A stretch of 64,000 bases of DNA from Myxococcota bacterium (GTDB lineage Bacteria; Myxococcota_A; UBA796; JAFGLY01): the NCBI GenBank assembly GCA_024276675.1, contig JAJRWT010000115.1, positions 1-64,000 of the forward strand, read 5' to 3'. Under the pieces are notes generated by a model. It made no database searches. It saw nothing but the letters and a program-made list of their open reading frames with translations, and was not told the DNA's origin. The position numbers and the translations under genes were made by a program. Of the stretch, positions 9,483-17,844 are shown piece after piece. How positions within the stretch are numbered: position 1 is the first letter of the stretch; each line of letters begins with the position of its first letter.

Positions 9483-10786
9483 GCGGTCTGTTTTTCCGGG
9501 TCTACGCTGTTGTTCTCGCGGCGCTGCTGGCAGCCACCCTGACCGGGGGACTATTCTTTCGGTGGAGCCTCGAAAACTCCATAGATCGCCATCTTGAGAG
9601 CATCATGTCCATCCCGGCCCGAGCGCTGGCCCGGGAGTTGAACGCCCTGCCCCCGGGATCCGCCCGGGATACCCGCCTGGCAGAAATGCAAGCTGACCTG
9701 GGCTTCCCTGTGAAGACCATCTCCTCTCCTCAGGATCTTGACACTGCCCAACGACTGGACCTTGAATCCGGCCGAGCACTGGTACGCTCCAGCAACTTCC
9801 AACAGGTGATGCTCGTACGACTGGCAGACGGCCAGATGTTGAGCCTTGGGCCCCTGCCTTCCATCCGACCGGCTGGAAACGGGCGCGGCGCGATTCTGTT
9901 GGCCAGCGTCCTTCTCGCCCTGGTAGGGGCGATTTTCCTGCTTGTCCGCCCAATCGACCGGCGACTCCTTTCACTGGCACACGTGGCCCGAGACCTGGGC
10001 AACGGCAACCTCAAGGCAAGAGCCCCTGTCCGCGATTCCTCCATCAGGGGCGACACCATCGACGAACTCGGCACTGCCTTCAACCAGATGGCCGAACGCA
10101 TAGAAGGCCTGATCCAGTCACAACAAGACCTCCTGCGTGCCGTAGCCCACGAGTTGGCCAACCCCATCGCACGACTGCGTTTCGCCATAGACCTTCTTTC
10201 CGGAGACCCGGTTCCCGACTCCAGGAGAAAACGCGAACAGCTCATCGAAGCGGACCTGGCGGAGTTGGACGAACTCGTACGCGAACTCCTGACGCTCGGG
10301 CGCCTGGAGGCTGGCGTTTCGACTCCCCAACGCGTCGAACTTGGTACGATTCTTGACGATCTTCCGGAAAAACTCCAGGCCCTGCGTCCACAGGTACGGG
10401 TCACTGCCGAGGCCCATCCCGACCAATATGTCCTCGGCGAGCCTCGCCTCCTGCGCAGGGCTGTTTCCAACCTGGCCCACAACGCTCTTCGCCATGCACA
10501 AGGCCAGGTGAAGATCTCTTCGGTATCTCCTACATCCCGAGCCGGGGATCGAATACAGATCATCGTGGACGATGATGGGCCAGGTGTGCCCGCTGAACAT
10601 CGGACGAATATTTTTTCCCCCTTCGTGCGCCTGGACCCTTCGCGCTCTCGCGACACGGGCGGTACGGGCCTGGGGCTCGCCATTGTCGAGGGAATAGCGA
10701 AGGCCCACGACGGAAACGTCACCGTGTCCGACAGCCCCATGGGAGGTGCCAGGTTTATACTGGAGCTGCCGGCAGTTCACGACTGA
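9479..10786 (+). CDS. sensor histidine kinase (RstB-like)
   Basis: Inner-membrane sensor kinase of 435 residues. There are two transmembrane segments (about 5-28 and 138-158) bracketing a roughly 110-residue periplasmic sensor. A HAMP region comes next, then a HisKA H-box with His224 in AVAHELANPIARLRF, and a HATPase_c domain with NALRHA (N box), DDDGPGVP (G1) and TGLGLAIV (G2). All catalytic boxes are intact. GTG start overlaps the regulator stop. Being co-transcribed with a periplasmic caspase-fold protein suggests the signal or output concerns the envelope, but the ligand is unknown. Confidence 0.93.
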   Translation: MSGLFFRVYAVVLAALLAATLTGGLFFRWSLENSIDRHLESIMSIPARALARELNALPPGSARDTRLAEMQADLGFPVKTISSPQDLDTAQRLDLESGRALVRSSNFQQVMLVRLADGQMLSLGPLPSIRPAGNGRGAILLASVLLALVGAIFLLVRPIDRRLLSLAHVARDLGNGNLKARAPVRDSSIRGDTIDELGTAFNQMAERIEGLIQSQQDLLRAVAHELANPIARLRFAIDLLSGDPVPDSRRKREQLIEADLAELDELVRELLTLGRLEAGVSTPQRVELGTILDDLPEKLQALRPQVRVTAEAHPDQYVLGEPRLLRRAVSNLAHNALRHAQGQVKISSVSPTSRAGDRIQIIVDDDGPGVPAEHRTNIFSPFVRLDPSRSRDTGGTGLGLAIVEGIAKAHDGNVTVSDSPMGGARFILELPAVHD

Positions 10787-11072
10787 CGACACAACCAGCT
10801 CCATGACCTGCCCCAGTCCATATCCCGTGCGCCCGCCATGGTTGCGGCCAGCAGGGCCAGCAGACTGGAGCGCTCGCTCCATGGGGAGTCCCCGGTGCTG
10901 CTCTCCACCGGGCACCGCTCACAATGCAGTTTTGGGAAACCAGCCACGGCGATTTACCAAGAAATACAATCCAGTGACAGAATCTCCACAGAGATCACAG
11001 CTCTAATACCGTATAGCCATGGTGTAGACGAGATTCACACCATGTACGAGCCAAATGGACACGAGGTGAGAG

Positions 11073-12695
11073 ATGGACGGAGTCGCCACCGAAAACCTGC
11101 TCCTGGCGCTGCTTGCTCTTTCCGCCTGCACGCCAGGTGTTGACGACGAAGAAAACCTTCCCGTCACCTGCGCCCAGGAAGCCCAGCCTTTTCCCTACCC
11201 TTCATCCGGCACCTACGTAGGGCTACACGGAAACCGTCAGAACAACAACATGGTGAAATGCACCGGAGCATCGACCTACGAGCAATCATGGCAGGCCCTT
11301 ACCCAACACCTGGTGTTCCAGCCCGTAACCCTGAGTCCGGACGGCGATGCGATCTATGCCGTTGCAGCCCGAACCGAGGGCTGCCAGCTCTTCTCGCTGG
11401 ACAGCTCCACCGGAGAAACCCTCTGGTGTAAAGAAGGTTTTCAACTTGGCGTATCCGCAGGTTCTCCAGAGGTTGACGAAGACGGCAACATATACATCAC
11501 CAGCGGTGGAATATACGGAGATCCCCAGGGGGGAGCGGTCATGTTCTCCTTCACCAGGGACGGTGTCCAGCGATGGGAGAGTTCTCTGGAGGGTTTCACT
11601 TCCGTGGAGGAGCCATCCACCAACCGGGCACCCGCGGGTCTGCACTTCACGCCCGGAGGCCACGCGGCCACCATCACGCCCGACGGGGTCCTGCTCCTTC
11701 TGGACAGAACAGAAGGCTCCGTGAGAGCGCATCTCGACCTGGCCGACGCCACCGGGTTTTCTCCGGCCCCGGCCACCGAATTGGAGGCTGAGATCCCGGA
11801 GTTTTTCATCCAGAGACTCGAGTCCGTGGTGGGAGAATTGGACGAAGCTGACCTTGAACTCATCCTGGGAGCATCCTATGGCGGCTCCGGAGCATTCTCG
11901 GACAACACCATCGGCATCTCCTCCCAACAGCAGGCCTTCATGGTGGGCGCCGGACCGGATGATGCTCATGGAGCCCTGTTGGCAATGGACCTTGAAGAAT
12001 CTGATGAACCTTCAATCTCGCTGCGCTGGACCATGGCCTTCGATGGGACGAGCGCCACTTCACCGGCCATTTCAGAGGATGGCTCCAGGCTCGTGATAGG
12101 TGATGGAGCCTCCAACCTGATCTACGTGGACGTTGATGCCTGCAACGCCAACACCGACTCCGATGAAGACCCTTCGTCGTGCTCACCGGCCTGGACATGG
12201 CCGCTTCTTGGCGGACAGGTACTGGGCTCACCATCCATAGACGAAGATGGAACGGTCTACGCGTGGGACACTTCATCTGATCCACGGGATACAGACCTGT
12301 TTGCTCTGGCAACGGACAACTCCCAGCCCCAGGCGGTATGGGAAACCGTGTTCGCCGGAGAAGGCGAGACGAACCACACATGGACCTCCGCGGCCACCGT
12401 GCTGGATGACATCATCGTAGGTACCGTCACAGACCTGGAATCATCTCTGGACCTAGGGTTGCCCATGCCGCTGGTGGGTTCCTCGAGCAACGAAACGGTC
12501 GTTGTGGATCGTTGGACAGGCGAACTGCTCTGGAGCCACCCGGTCTCCGAAGACTCCATCAACTCGCCGGCCATCGGCCCCGACGGCAGCATCTACATGC
12601 CCCTGATGGGAATGCTGACCCTGCTCAGCCTTGATCAGGACACGGAATACCAGGGAGGCATCGTACGCTACGTTCCTTCATCGCAGCCGGAATGA
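11073..12695 (+). CDS. PQQ-like beta-propeller lipoprotein
   Basis: A 540-residue predicted lipoprotein (lipobox ALSAC near residue 19). Repeated blades have the form 'GxIYxxS/DxxxGxxLW', for example LFSLDSSTGETLWC, YAWDTSSDPRD and VVDRWTGELLW, typical of PQQ-like or BamB-like propellers. No quinoprotein catalytic residues are recognised, so it is more likely a binding or scaffold protein than an enzyme. An in-frame stop lies directly upstream, so the start cannot be earlier; GAGGTGAG precedes it closely. The signal peptide is unusual in lacking a basic N-region. The 286 bp before it contain nothing recognisable. Confidence 0.75.
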   Translation: MDGVATENLLLALLALSACTPGVDDEENLPVTCAQEAQPFPYPSSGTYVGLHGNRQNNNMVKCTGASTYEQSWQALTQHLVFQPVTLSPDGDAIYAVAARTEGCQLFSLDSSTGETLWCKEGFQLGVSAGSPEVDEDGNIYITSGGIYGDPQGGAVMFSFTRDGVQRWESSLEGFTSVEEPSTNRAPAGLHFTPGGHAATITPDGVLLLLDRTEGSVRAHLDLADATGFSPAPATELEAEIPEFFIQRLESVVGELDEADLELILGASYGGSGAFSDNTIGISSQQQAFMVGAGPDDAHGALLAMDLEESDEPSISLRWTMAFDGTSATSPAISEDGSRLVIGDGASNLIYVDVDACNANTDSDEDPSSCSPAWTWPLLGGQVLGSPSIDEDGTVYAWDTSSDPRDTDLFALATDNSQPQAVWETVFAGEGETNHTWTSAATVLDDIIVGTVTDLESSLDLGLPMPLVGSSSNETVVVDRWTGELLWSHPVSEDSINSPAIGPDGSIYMPLMGMLTLLSLDQDTEYQGGIVRYVPSSQPE

Positions 12696-12718
12696 CCCGA
12701 GTTGCCGCCGACTTGTTC

Positions 12719-13219
12719 CTACCAGCCGTTGTAATGAACCTTGTTCCGGTCGAAACGCTTGCCGGGCGACATCTGTTCACGTGGATGGCCTATGGCCACC
12801 AGCGCCACGGGCTGGATATGTTCCGGGAGACCAAAAAGACTCGCGAGTCCCGCCATGCGGTCTTCCTTGGGGTATACACCCATCCACACGGCTCCCAGCC
12901 CCATGGAGTGGGCCGCGAGAAGAATATTCTGGGTTGCAGCAGAGCAACCCTGGATCCAGTAGCCCATACCCTGGTCACGGGCGGGATCGGCACACACCAG
13001 GATCGCCAGGGCCGCGGTGGGGATCGCCTTGCAAGCGGGATGAACCCGGGTGATTGCATCCAACAGTTTACGTTCGGTAACCACCACGAATTCCCATGGT
13101 TGCGTGTTCTTGGCCGAGGGGGCTTCCATGGCTGCTCTCAGCAGGGCTTCCGCCTGTTCGTCGGTAAGGGGCTCGGAGGTGAAACTCCTGTGACTACGGC
13201 GAGTGAGAAGGATTTCCAT
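12719..13219 (-). CDS. nitroreductase-family flavoprotein
   Basis: A short (166-residue) cytosolic nitroreductase-fold FMN enzyme. The N-terminal RRSHRSFTSEPLTDEQ and APSAKNTQPWEFVVV are the classical FMN-contacting motifs, and GLGAVWMGVYP is the family C-terminal motif. Relatives reduce nitroaromatics, quinones or flavins using NAD(P)H; the substrate here cannot be assigned. AAGGAG lies about 9 nt before the ATG. The gene converges on the beta-propeller gene, 23 nt away. Confidence 0.9.
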   Translation of the reverse strand: MEILLTRRSHRSFTSEPLTDEQAEALLRAAMEAPSAKNTQPWEFVVVTERKLLDAITRVHPACKAIPTAALAILVCADPARDQGMGYWIQGCSAATQNILLAAHSMGLGAVWMGVYPKEDRMAGLASLFGLPEHIQPVALVAIGHPREQMSPGKRFDRNKVHYNGW

Positions 13220-13338
13220 AAATACCGGCTCCTTGTGCTCGATGCAGTTGAAGATTCAACTTGGGAGTGTAACTCGTGGACCAGCCCACATCACGAAGGA
13301 ACAACAGGGTTCGCGGCAAAGTGGAAGCAACGAAATCG

Positions 13339-14280
13339 TCAATACCCAATCCCCCCGGGAGCAAGCACGCAAGGGATCAGCGAAACCGGCATGGGGCTGC
13401 CTTCGGAAGTAGTGAGCAGATCTCCAGCGGGGCTGTAGGCGATGGCTTCGCCCTGAGGCTCACGTGGAGTGGACCATGCGCTGGCGGGTTCTTTCCAGTG
13501 CCGCTCCGGATCGTCGAGATGGGCTTTCCACTCCCAGACCCTGTGATAGGTTCGCAATACGACCCTGCTGCCGTCCATGGACCAGTCACCGCCAGTGACC
13601 TTCCGGGCAGCCTTGGAGCTGCCCGGAAGATTGATATTGGCCACGAGTTCCAGGACTGCTGGCCTCTCGGATGGCGCTGAAGGGAAACGAAACACTTCTG
13701 AATGCCCATGCTTTTCTTTGGTCACCAGGTATATGGCACCGGAAAAGGGTTGCACCAGCAGTGCCTCGGAGTTGCGGGGGCCATCGGGATAATAGGCGCG
13801 CCAGGCTGCCAGTACTTCAATGGTCTGCTGCCCCTCCGTCTTTGGTTCCTCCACCGCATACACCGTGATAAAATGGCGTTCTCGGGCGTTATCGCCAATG
13901 TCTCCGATGTACAGGCAGGAATCCCGCGAAATGGGACATGGACCCGCTGCGATGTCTTCCCAGTCAATCGCGCTGGCCCCACGAACAGGATAGATGCCCC
14001 TCAATACGCCATCCAGTGTGAAGGCATACAGAACGGGTTTTCCACCTGAATCGTTGTGGGTATACCAGAGCCCATCATGTACGCGTGATGCCACCACGCC
14101 TGACGATTCCTGCACCATGGGGGCCTGAAGTCTGGTGACGAGTTCTCCCGGTGAGTAGGCAATACAAGAGCCGGCCTCAACCCTCGTTGAAAACAGGCTG
14201 GACAAGACTGATAGAATCAAGAGCAACAGATCCGGCAAAAATCCTCCGATGCGCTCAAGAAAAAGTGTTGTTTGCTTCAC
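13339..14280 (-). CDS. secreted propeller-like protein, paralogue of the gene at 43008-44123
   Basis: Unassigned family. The protein (about 313 residues from the GTG at 14280) has an N-terminal hydrophobic signal ending near EAGSC. Conserved blocks are WYTHNDSGGKP, IDWEDIAAGPC, CLYIGDIGDN and YPDGPRNSEALL followed by YLVTKEK. The same blocks occur in the same order in the gene at 43008-44123, so both belong to one family of exported propeller-like proteins. The GTG at 14280 overlaps the DUF1848 stop by 4 nt and has GAGG before it; an ATG at 14298 is the alternative. No catalytic residues are obvious. Confidence 0.7.
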   Translation of the reverse strand: MKQTTLFLERIGGFLPDLLLLILSVLSSLFSTRVEAGSCIAYSPGELVTRLQAPMVQESSGVVASRVHDGLWYTHNDSGGKPVLYAFTLDGVLRGIYPVRGASAIDWEDIAAGPCPISRDSCLYIGDIGDNARERHFITVYAVEEPKTEGQQTIEVLAAWRAYYPDGPRNSEALLVQPFSGAIYLVTKEKHGHSEVFRFPSAPSERPAVLELVANINLPGSSKAARKVTGGDWSMDGSRVVLRTYHRVWEWKAHLDDPERHWKEPASAWSTPREPQGEAIAYSPAGDLLTTSEGSPMPVSLIPCVLAPGGIGY

Positions 14281-15269
14281 GATGCCTCGAGAGACCATAT
14301 CCCTGGAGTATGTTTTTTGGGGGAACCATGCCCAGAATGCCCCGGAAGAATACAGGGATCACCTGGGCTGTGTTCGGCGACCCTCCTGCGTGCCATGGCG
14401 CGATTCATGCTGGCATAACAGTAGCGACAGCCCAGGGTACAGGTGTCGTACACTCCGATGTCCACTTCGGCCCAGCAGGCACAGCCCCTGCGCGTTGCCT
14501 TGAGACGTGGCGGTTGCACCTGCTGCAACTCGGGGTACACCCTGGCCATCCAGCCAAAGCTATTGCATGCCGCTGGCTGCAGCCCCGCTGCACCGGCGAG
14601 CTCCGGGTCGCAGCAGACAGTCATCTCCAGGCCTGCTTCTCTGCTGGATTCCGCCAGTGGTCCCAGGACATCCAGCTTCTGGGACAGAGACGGGAATATC
14701 ACCTGGTCCCGCTGTTCCCAGGAGTACCGGCGAAGATCAGGACGGGTTCGCCGCGGGAACGGCTCCACGAAAGACACAACCACGCGATCCGCAAGACTGG
14801 CCATGGTATCCAGGATTCCAACGAAGCGTCGGTGGGCATCTCGCTGGTCGCGAGCCCTGGAAATGAAGATGGGATCGAAGCGCCAGAGCAGCGCGTGCTG
14901 TGGCAGTCGCTGGCACAAGCGGCGGACCGAGTCCAGCACCTGGGCCGCAGTTGGCACACCTGGCTCCACGGCGCTGCCCCCCAGCCCGGTCACCGTGATG
15001 TTGAACAGCATCGGTACGGACTCCAGCAGCAATCGGTCCACGACCGGCAGAAAAGGCCCCGGCCACTTGGACCAGAACACGTAGCCCAATACCTGGCGCA
15101 TTTCCAGACTCACACGGCAGCGCCGGAAGGGGCCCGCCGGCACATACTCGGCATGACCGTCTTCCAACTTGCACAAAAACCACTCTCCGAACAAAGCTGG
15201 AATGTCTGTTCGACGACTGGCGCTCACCAGGCGGGCGTCTCTGCTGAGCTGGCTGATCTTCCACGTCAT
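14277..15269 (-). CDS. DUF1848-family Fe-S protein
   Basis: A 330-residue protein of the DUF1848 family. The N-terminal VSASRRTDIPALFGEWF is diagnostic. A C-terminal cysteine cluster, CACWAEVDIGVYDTC followed by GCRYCYA, probably binds a 4Fe-4S cluster of the kind seen in radical SAM relatives such as spore photoproduct lyase-like enzymes. The central barrel-like region contains NITVTGLG and LLWRFDPIF. Function is unknown; a radical-chemistry role is inference only. It is the first gene of a two-gene leftward operon with the secreted propeller-like protein. Confidence 0.85.
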   Translation of the reverse strand: MTWKISQLSRDARLVSASRRTDIPALFGEWFLCKLEDGHAEYVPAGPFRRCRVSLEMRQVLGYVFWSKWPGPFLPVVDRLLLESVPMLFNITVTGLGGSAVEPGVPTAAQVLDSVRRLCQRLPQHALLWRFDPIFISRARDQRDAHRRFVGILDTMASLADRVVVSFVEPFPRRTRPDLRRYSWEQRDQVIFPSLSQKLDVLGPLAESSREAGLEMTVCCDPELAGAAGLQPAACNSFGWMARVYPELQQVQPPRLKATRRGCACWAEVDIGVYDTCTLGCRYCYASMNRAMARRRVAEHSPGDPCILPGHSGHGSPKKHTPGIWSLEAS

Positions 15270-15462
15270 GAAGAATCAGCACATGTGGTTGAAGAAGACA
15301 TCCCCTTTTCCAGGAAAAAGTGGGTGGCTGCCGTCAGCCCTGAATCGAAATATAGAGGTCCGTGGACCGTGACCGTTCATAGGCCAGATACCGATATCAC
15401 GGTCCATTGTTTGCCCACCCCTTCAACTTTTCATGGATTCACCCATCCGCCAAGGAGGCACC

Positions 15463-16035
15463 TTGAGCAGAAAGTTCTGCCTCCTGTTGTTGCTCAACAT
15501 TCCCATCCTCCTGGCCTGTGATGGTCCGGTGAGCCTCGATTCCCTGCGTAGCTCCCTGTCCACGGGCCACTATGCCTACCTTCTCATGGACCTTGAAGGT
15601 TTTCACTCTACTATCAAGCGAGCATACGAGCAGTTGGCCTGCCTGGACGAAGTGGCCGACATGCCGGTCCTTGCCAGTCTGCACCTCAACACGGCCCTGG
15701 ACAGGTATCTCGCCCGCGACAACACTGCCACGATACAGGCTTTCCAATCATTGCTGGCACTGGAATCCACGTTTCGCCTTTCCGAAAACCTGGCGCCAGC
15801 CAGGCATCCACTCCAGGAGGCGCTGGCCAGGGCCCGCCGTCAGCAAGACGACCCCACGCAGGCCTTGCCACCCCCCAGGATGGGTTGGTTGTTGATCGAC
15901 GGAAAGCGCACGGCTCAGGCCCCCACCAGCAGACCATTCGTGCTACAGTGGACCACCGACGGCACACGGGCACAAGTATCGCATTACCTGTGGCCCGGAG
16001 ACCCCTTGCCCGAATACCCTTCTTCTCCCAGATAA
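15463..16035 (+). CDS. small lipoprotein of unknown function
   Basis: A 190-residue predicted lipoprotein. TTG at 15463 is chosen because a textbook AAGGAGG (15452-15458) sits 4 nt upstream and it yields a compact signal, (M)SRKFCLLLLLNIPILLAC, with lipobox LLAC. The upstream ATG at 15433 would add ten odd residues. The mature part is alpha-helical and TPR-like (ALDRYLARDNTATIQAFQSL), ending in a short region containing MGWLLIDGKRT, so it may be a beta-domain. No family is recognised. It converges on the aspartate-semialdehyde dehydrogenase stub. Confidence 0.7.
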   Translation: MSRKFCLLLLLNIPILLACDGPVSLDSLRSSLSTGHYAYLLMDLEGFHSTIKRAYEQLACLDEVADMPVLASLHLNTALDRYLARDNTATIQAFQSLLALESTFRLSENLAPARHPLQEALARARRQQDDPTQALPPPRMGWLLIDGKRTAQAPTSRPFVLQWTTDGTRAQVSHYLWPGDPLPEYPSSPR

Positions 16036-16039
16036 TTCC

Positions 16040-16218
16040 ACCTGCTGCCCATGAACGGGGTTGATAACGTTGGCCCAAACGAGGTGCCCCATCCAGCACG
16101 AGGATGCGGCCAGAGCTTCCACGCGAAACCAGTGGTGTTGCACAAAAGGCTCAATCGTTCGCTTCCCCACCATGCCGGCAGCACCGAGAATAGCCACAGG
16201 GATGGGTGCGTCTCTCAC
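16040..16218 (-). pseudogene. asd: truncated, frameshifted aspartate-semialdehyde dehydrogenase stub
   Basis: Immediately after the rhomboid gene a GTG (16218) overlaps its TGA by 4 nt. It opens a reading frame: VAILGAAGMVGKRTIEPF, then HHWFRVEALAAS. This is the NAD(P)-binding N-terminus of aspartate-semialdehyde dehydrogenase (GATGMVGQ...HPWFEV..LAAS). Only about 40 residues are recognisable. Afterwards homology is lost; a different frame gives APRLGQRY, which could be the continuation after a frameshift. The full gene should be about 340 codons, so the catalytic Cys and His are absent. The stub still looks translationally coupled to the rhomboid gene. Confidence 0.65.
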
Positions 16219-17075
16219 TCCTCGATGGGCAGCAAGCAGTAACCCAGGGTGCCGGCCCCGGCCCAACCCAGGAGCAGTGCCGACACGAATACCGCAACGA
16301 GAGTTCCACGTGAGGTCCCTTCACGGCCAGGGATCACCGGGCTTCCAACCAGTATCGCAACAACCACTCCCGCGATGAGGCCTCCCACGTGGCCCAGGTT
16401 GTCGATCTGCCGCACGGTCATGCCGATGAATAGATTGAGCAGTATCCATGGCATCAGCCCGCGTGTGAATATCCGCCGAACAGGAGTGGGAAGGACCCGT
16501 CTGAACCGCCTTCCAAAAACGACTCCGGCCCCCATCAAGCCGAACACGGCCCCGCTGGCCCCAACCGACATCTGCGCGGTTCCAGGTACTCCCGTGTGGG
16601 AAATGTTCCCCACCAGAGACAGCAATGAACCAGCCAGACCGCTCAAGAGAAACATCAACACGAACCTGGCAGGACCGAACACCGCTTCGCATAGACGCCC
16701 CAACCCGAAAAGGGCCAACATGTTCAAGCCCAGGTGAAACGCATCAGCGTGGAGAAAGATACAGGAAAGAAGTCGCCAGTACTGACCCTGTGCTACGAGA
16801 GACCACACGTTGGCTCCCAACGCGGTCAGGCCCGAAGCGCTCCGGGCCCCAAGGAAGACACCGTAGAAATCCGTCTGCCCCGTACTCCAGTCGTAGACCC
16901 CAACCAGCAGGTGGACGGCCACGGCAAACAAGACAAGAGCCGTGGTGGCAGGCGGACGCCGCTGGAAATGTGCCAGAATGCGCTGCCGGACTTCCTCCTG
17001 GAGCAAGAGCCTGGCCACCATGGCCGGTGACGGAGGATCCGCCGCTGCACGGAGAGTTGGCTGCGGAGTTTGCAT
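16215..17075 (-). CDS. rhomboid-family intramembrane serine protease
   Basis: A 286-residue polytopic membrane protease that cleaves transmembrane substrates. It has the catalytic dyad Ser174 in SVGASGAVFG (GxSG) and His229 in NLGHVGGL. The N-loop motif YWRLLSCIFLHADAFHLGLN and the helix-2 GxxG region are also conserved. About 40 cytoplasmic residues precede the first helix. It lies in a leftward operon with an HExxH membrane protease and a pseudokinase, and is coupled to the asd stub by a GTGA overlap. Substrate unknown; the neighbouring membrane proteins are plausible candidates. Confidence 0.92.
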   Translation of the reverse strand: MQTPQPTLRAAADPPSPAMVARLLLQEEVRQRILAHFQRRPPATTALVLFAVAVHLLVGVYDWSTGQTDFYGVFLGARSASGLTALGANVWSLVAQGQYWRLLSCIFLHADAFHLGLNMLALFGLGRLCEAVFGPARFVLMFLLSGLAGSLLSLVGNISHTGVPGTAQMSVGASGAVFGLMGAGVVFGRRFRRVLPTPVRRIFTRGLMPWILLNLFIGMTVRQIDNLGHVGGLIAGVVVAILVGSPVIPGREGTSRGTLVAVFVSALLLGWAGAGTLGYCLLPIEE

Positions 17076-17162
17076 TTTTCGTGCTCCACTTCAGGACCAG
17101 TGTTCCAGCAGGCCCGGAGAGACAGGAGAGTAACACCGACGCAACATGTCCGTCCCGGAGCC

Positions 17163-17837
17163 TCAGCGATCCCGGAGCAGCAGCAGTGGAACACCTGCCA
17201 GCACAACGCCCATCACCACCTGCCCCAGGGCCGACAAGGCTGCATCCGTGACCCGTGGAGCCAGGTGGGCGGCCCAGTTGACCAGCAACGATTCCAATGA
17301 TGGAGAGAACAGGTGGATGCCCAGCCCCCCGACAAGCGCCAGTCCCACAAACACCAGCCCGGGAAGCGTCAGGGCCTTCAAATCCATGTCCGACGGAGCC
17401 AATTCCGCAGCCATGGACAGGGAAAGCAGAGCTGCCACCCAGGTACGCCAGTCCCACAGGTCAATTCCCGGCCCTGTCCAGATCCCCAGGCAGCAAAGCA
17501 CTGCAATGCCCGCGGGGAGCGGGGCGGGAGCAGCCAGCAGATACAGCCCCCACTCCCTGCCCCACGGTGCCCATGGAGTTCCAGGCTGAACCCGGCCTCG
17601 CCTGTCCGGAGAAAACAGCGAAACAGAAAAACTCTCCACCCGATACCCTGATAGAACCACAGCCATGGCATGGGAACTCTCATGTACGAGGTTTCCGGGT
17701 GTTCGAAGCAGCAAACCAAGGAAACCTCCCCCCAGCAGGGGAGCGGCTATCCAGCGCGACACCGCGCAAAGAGCGAGGATGAGCCCCACGGGGGGAGCCA
17801 GGACATTCAATATCTCGCTTGACGATAACGGTTCCAT
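17163..17837 (-). CDS. M50-like membrane metalloprotease
   Basis: A 224-residue integral membrane protein with about six hydrophobic segments. The first helices are followed by LVHESSHAMAVVLSGYRV, containing an HExxH zinc motif (His52, Glu53, His56) in the position typical of M50/site-2-type or related M50-like proteases. A third ligand is not certain; ELAPSDMDLKAL near the C-terminus may supply an Asp. The gene begins 7 nt after the pseudokinase stop without its own SD, indicating coupling. Together with the rhomboid it makes a pair of intramembrane proteases in one operon. Confidence 0.7.
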   Translation of the reverse strand: MEPLSSSEILNVLAPPVGLILALCAVSRWIAAPLLGGGFLGLLLRTPGNLVHESSHAMAVVLSGYRVESFSVSLFSPDRRGRVQPGTPWAPWGREWGLYLLAAPAPLPAGIAVLCCLGIWTGPGIDLWDWRTWVAALLSLSMAAELAPSDMDLKALTLPGLVFVGLALVGGLGIHLFSPSLESLLVNWAAHLAPRVTDAALSALGQVVMGVVLAGVPLLLLRDR

Positions 17838-17844
17838 GACAGAT

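Noticed and set aside
12692..13438. 248-codon plus-strand open frame opposite the nitroreductase
   Set aside because: The minus-strand nitroreductase has clear FMN motifs and an SD; this is its antisense shadow.
14151..15521. 456-codon plus-strand open frame opposite DUF1848
   Set aside because: Shadow of the DUF1848 gene, whose Cys cluster and SASRRTDIP motif are unambiguous.
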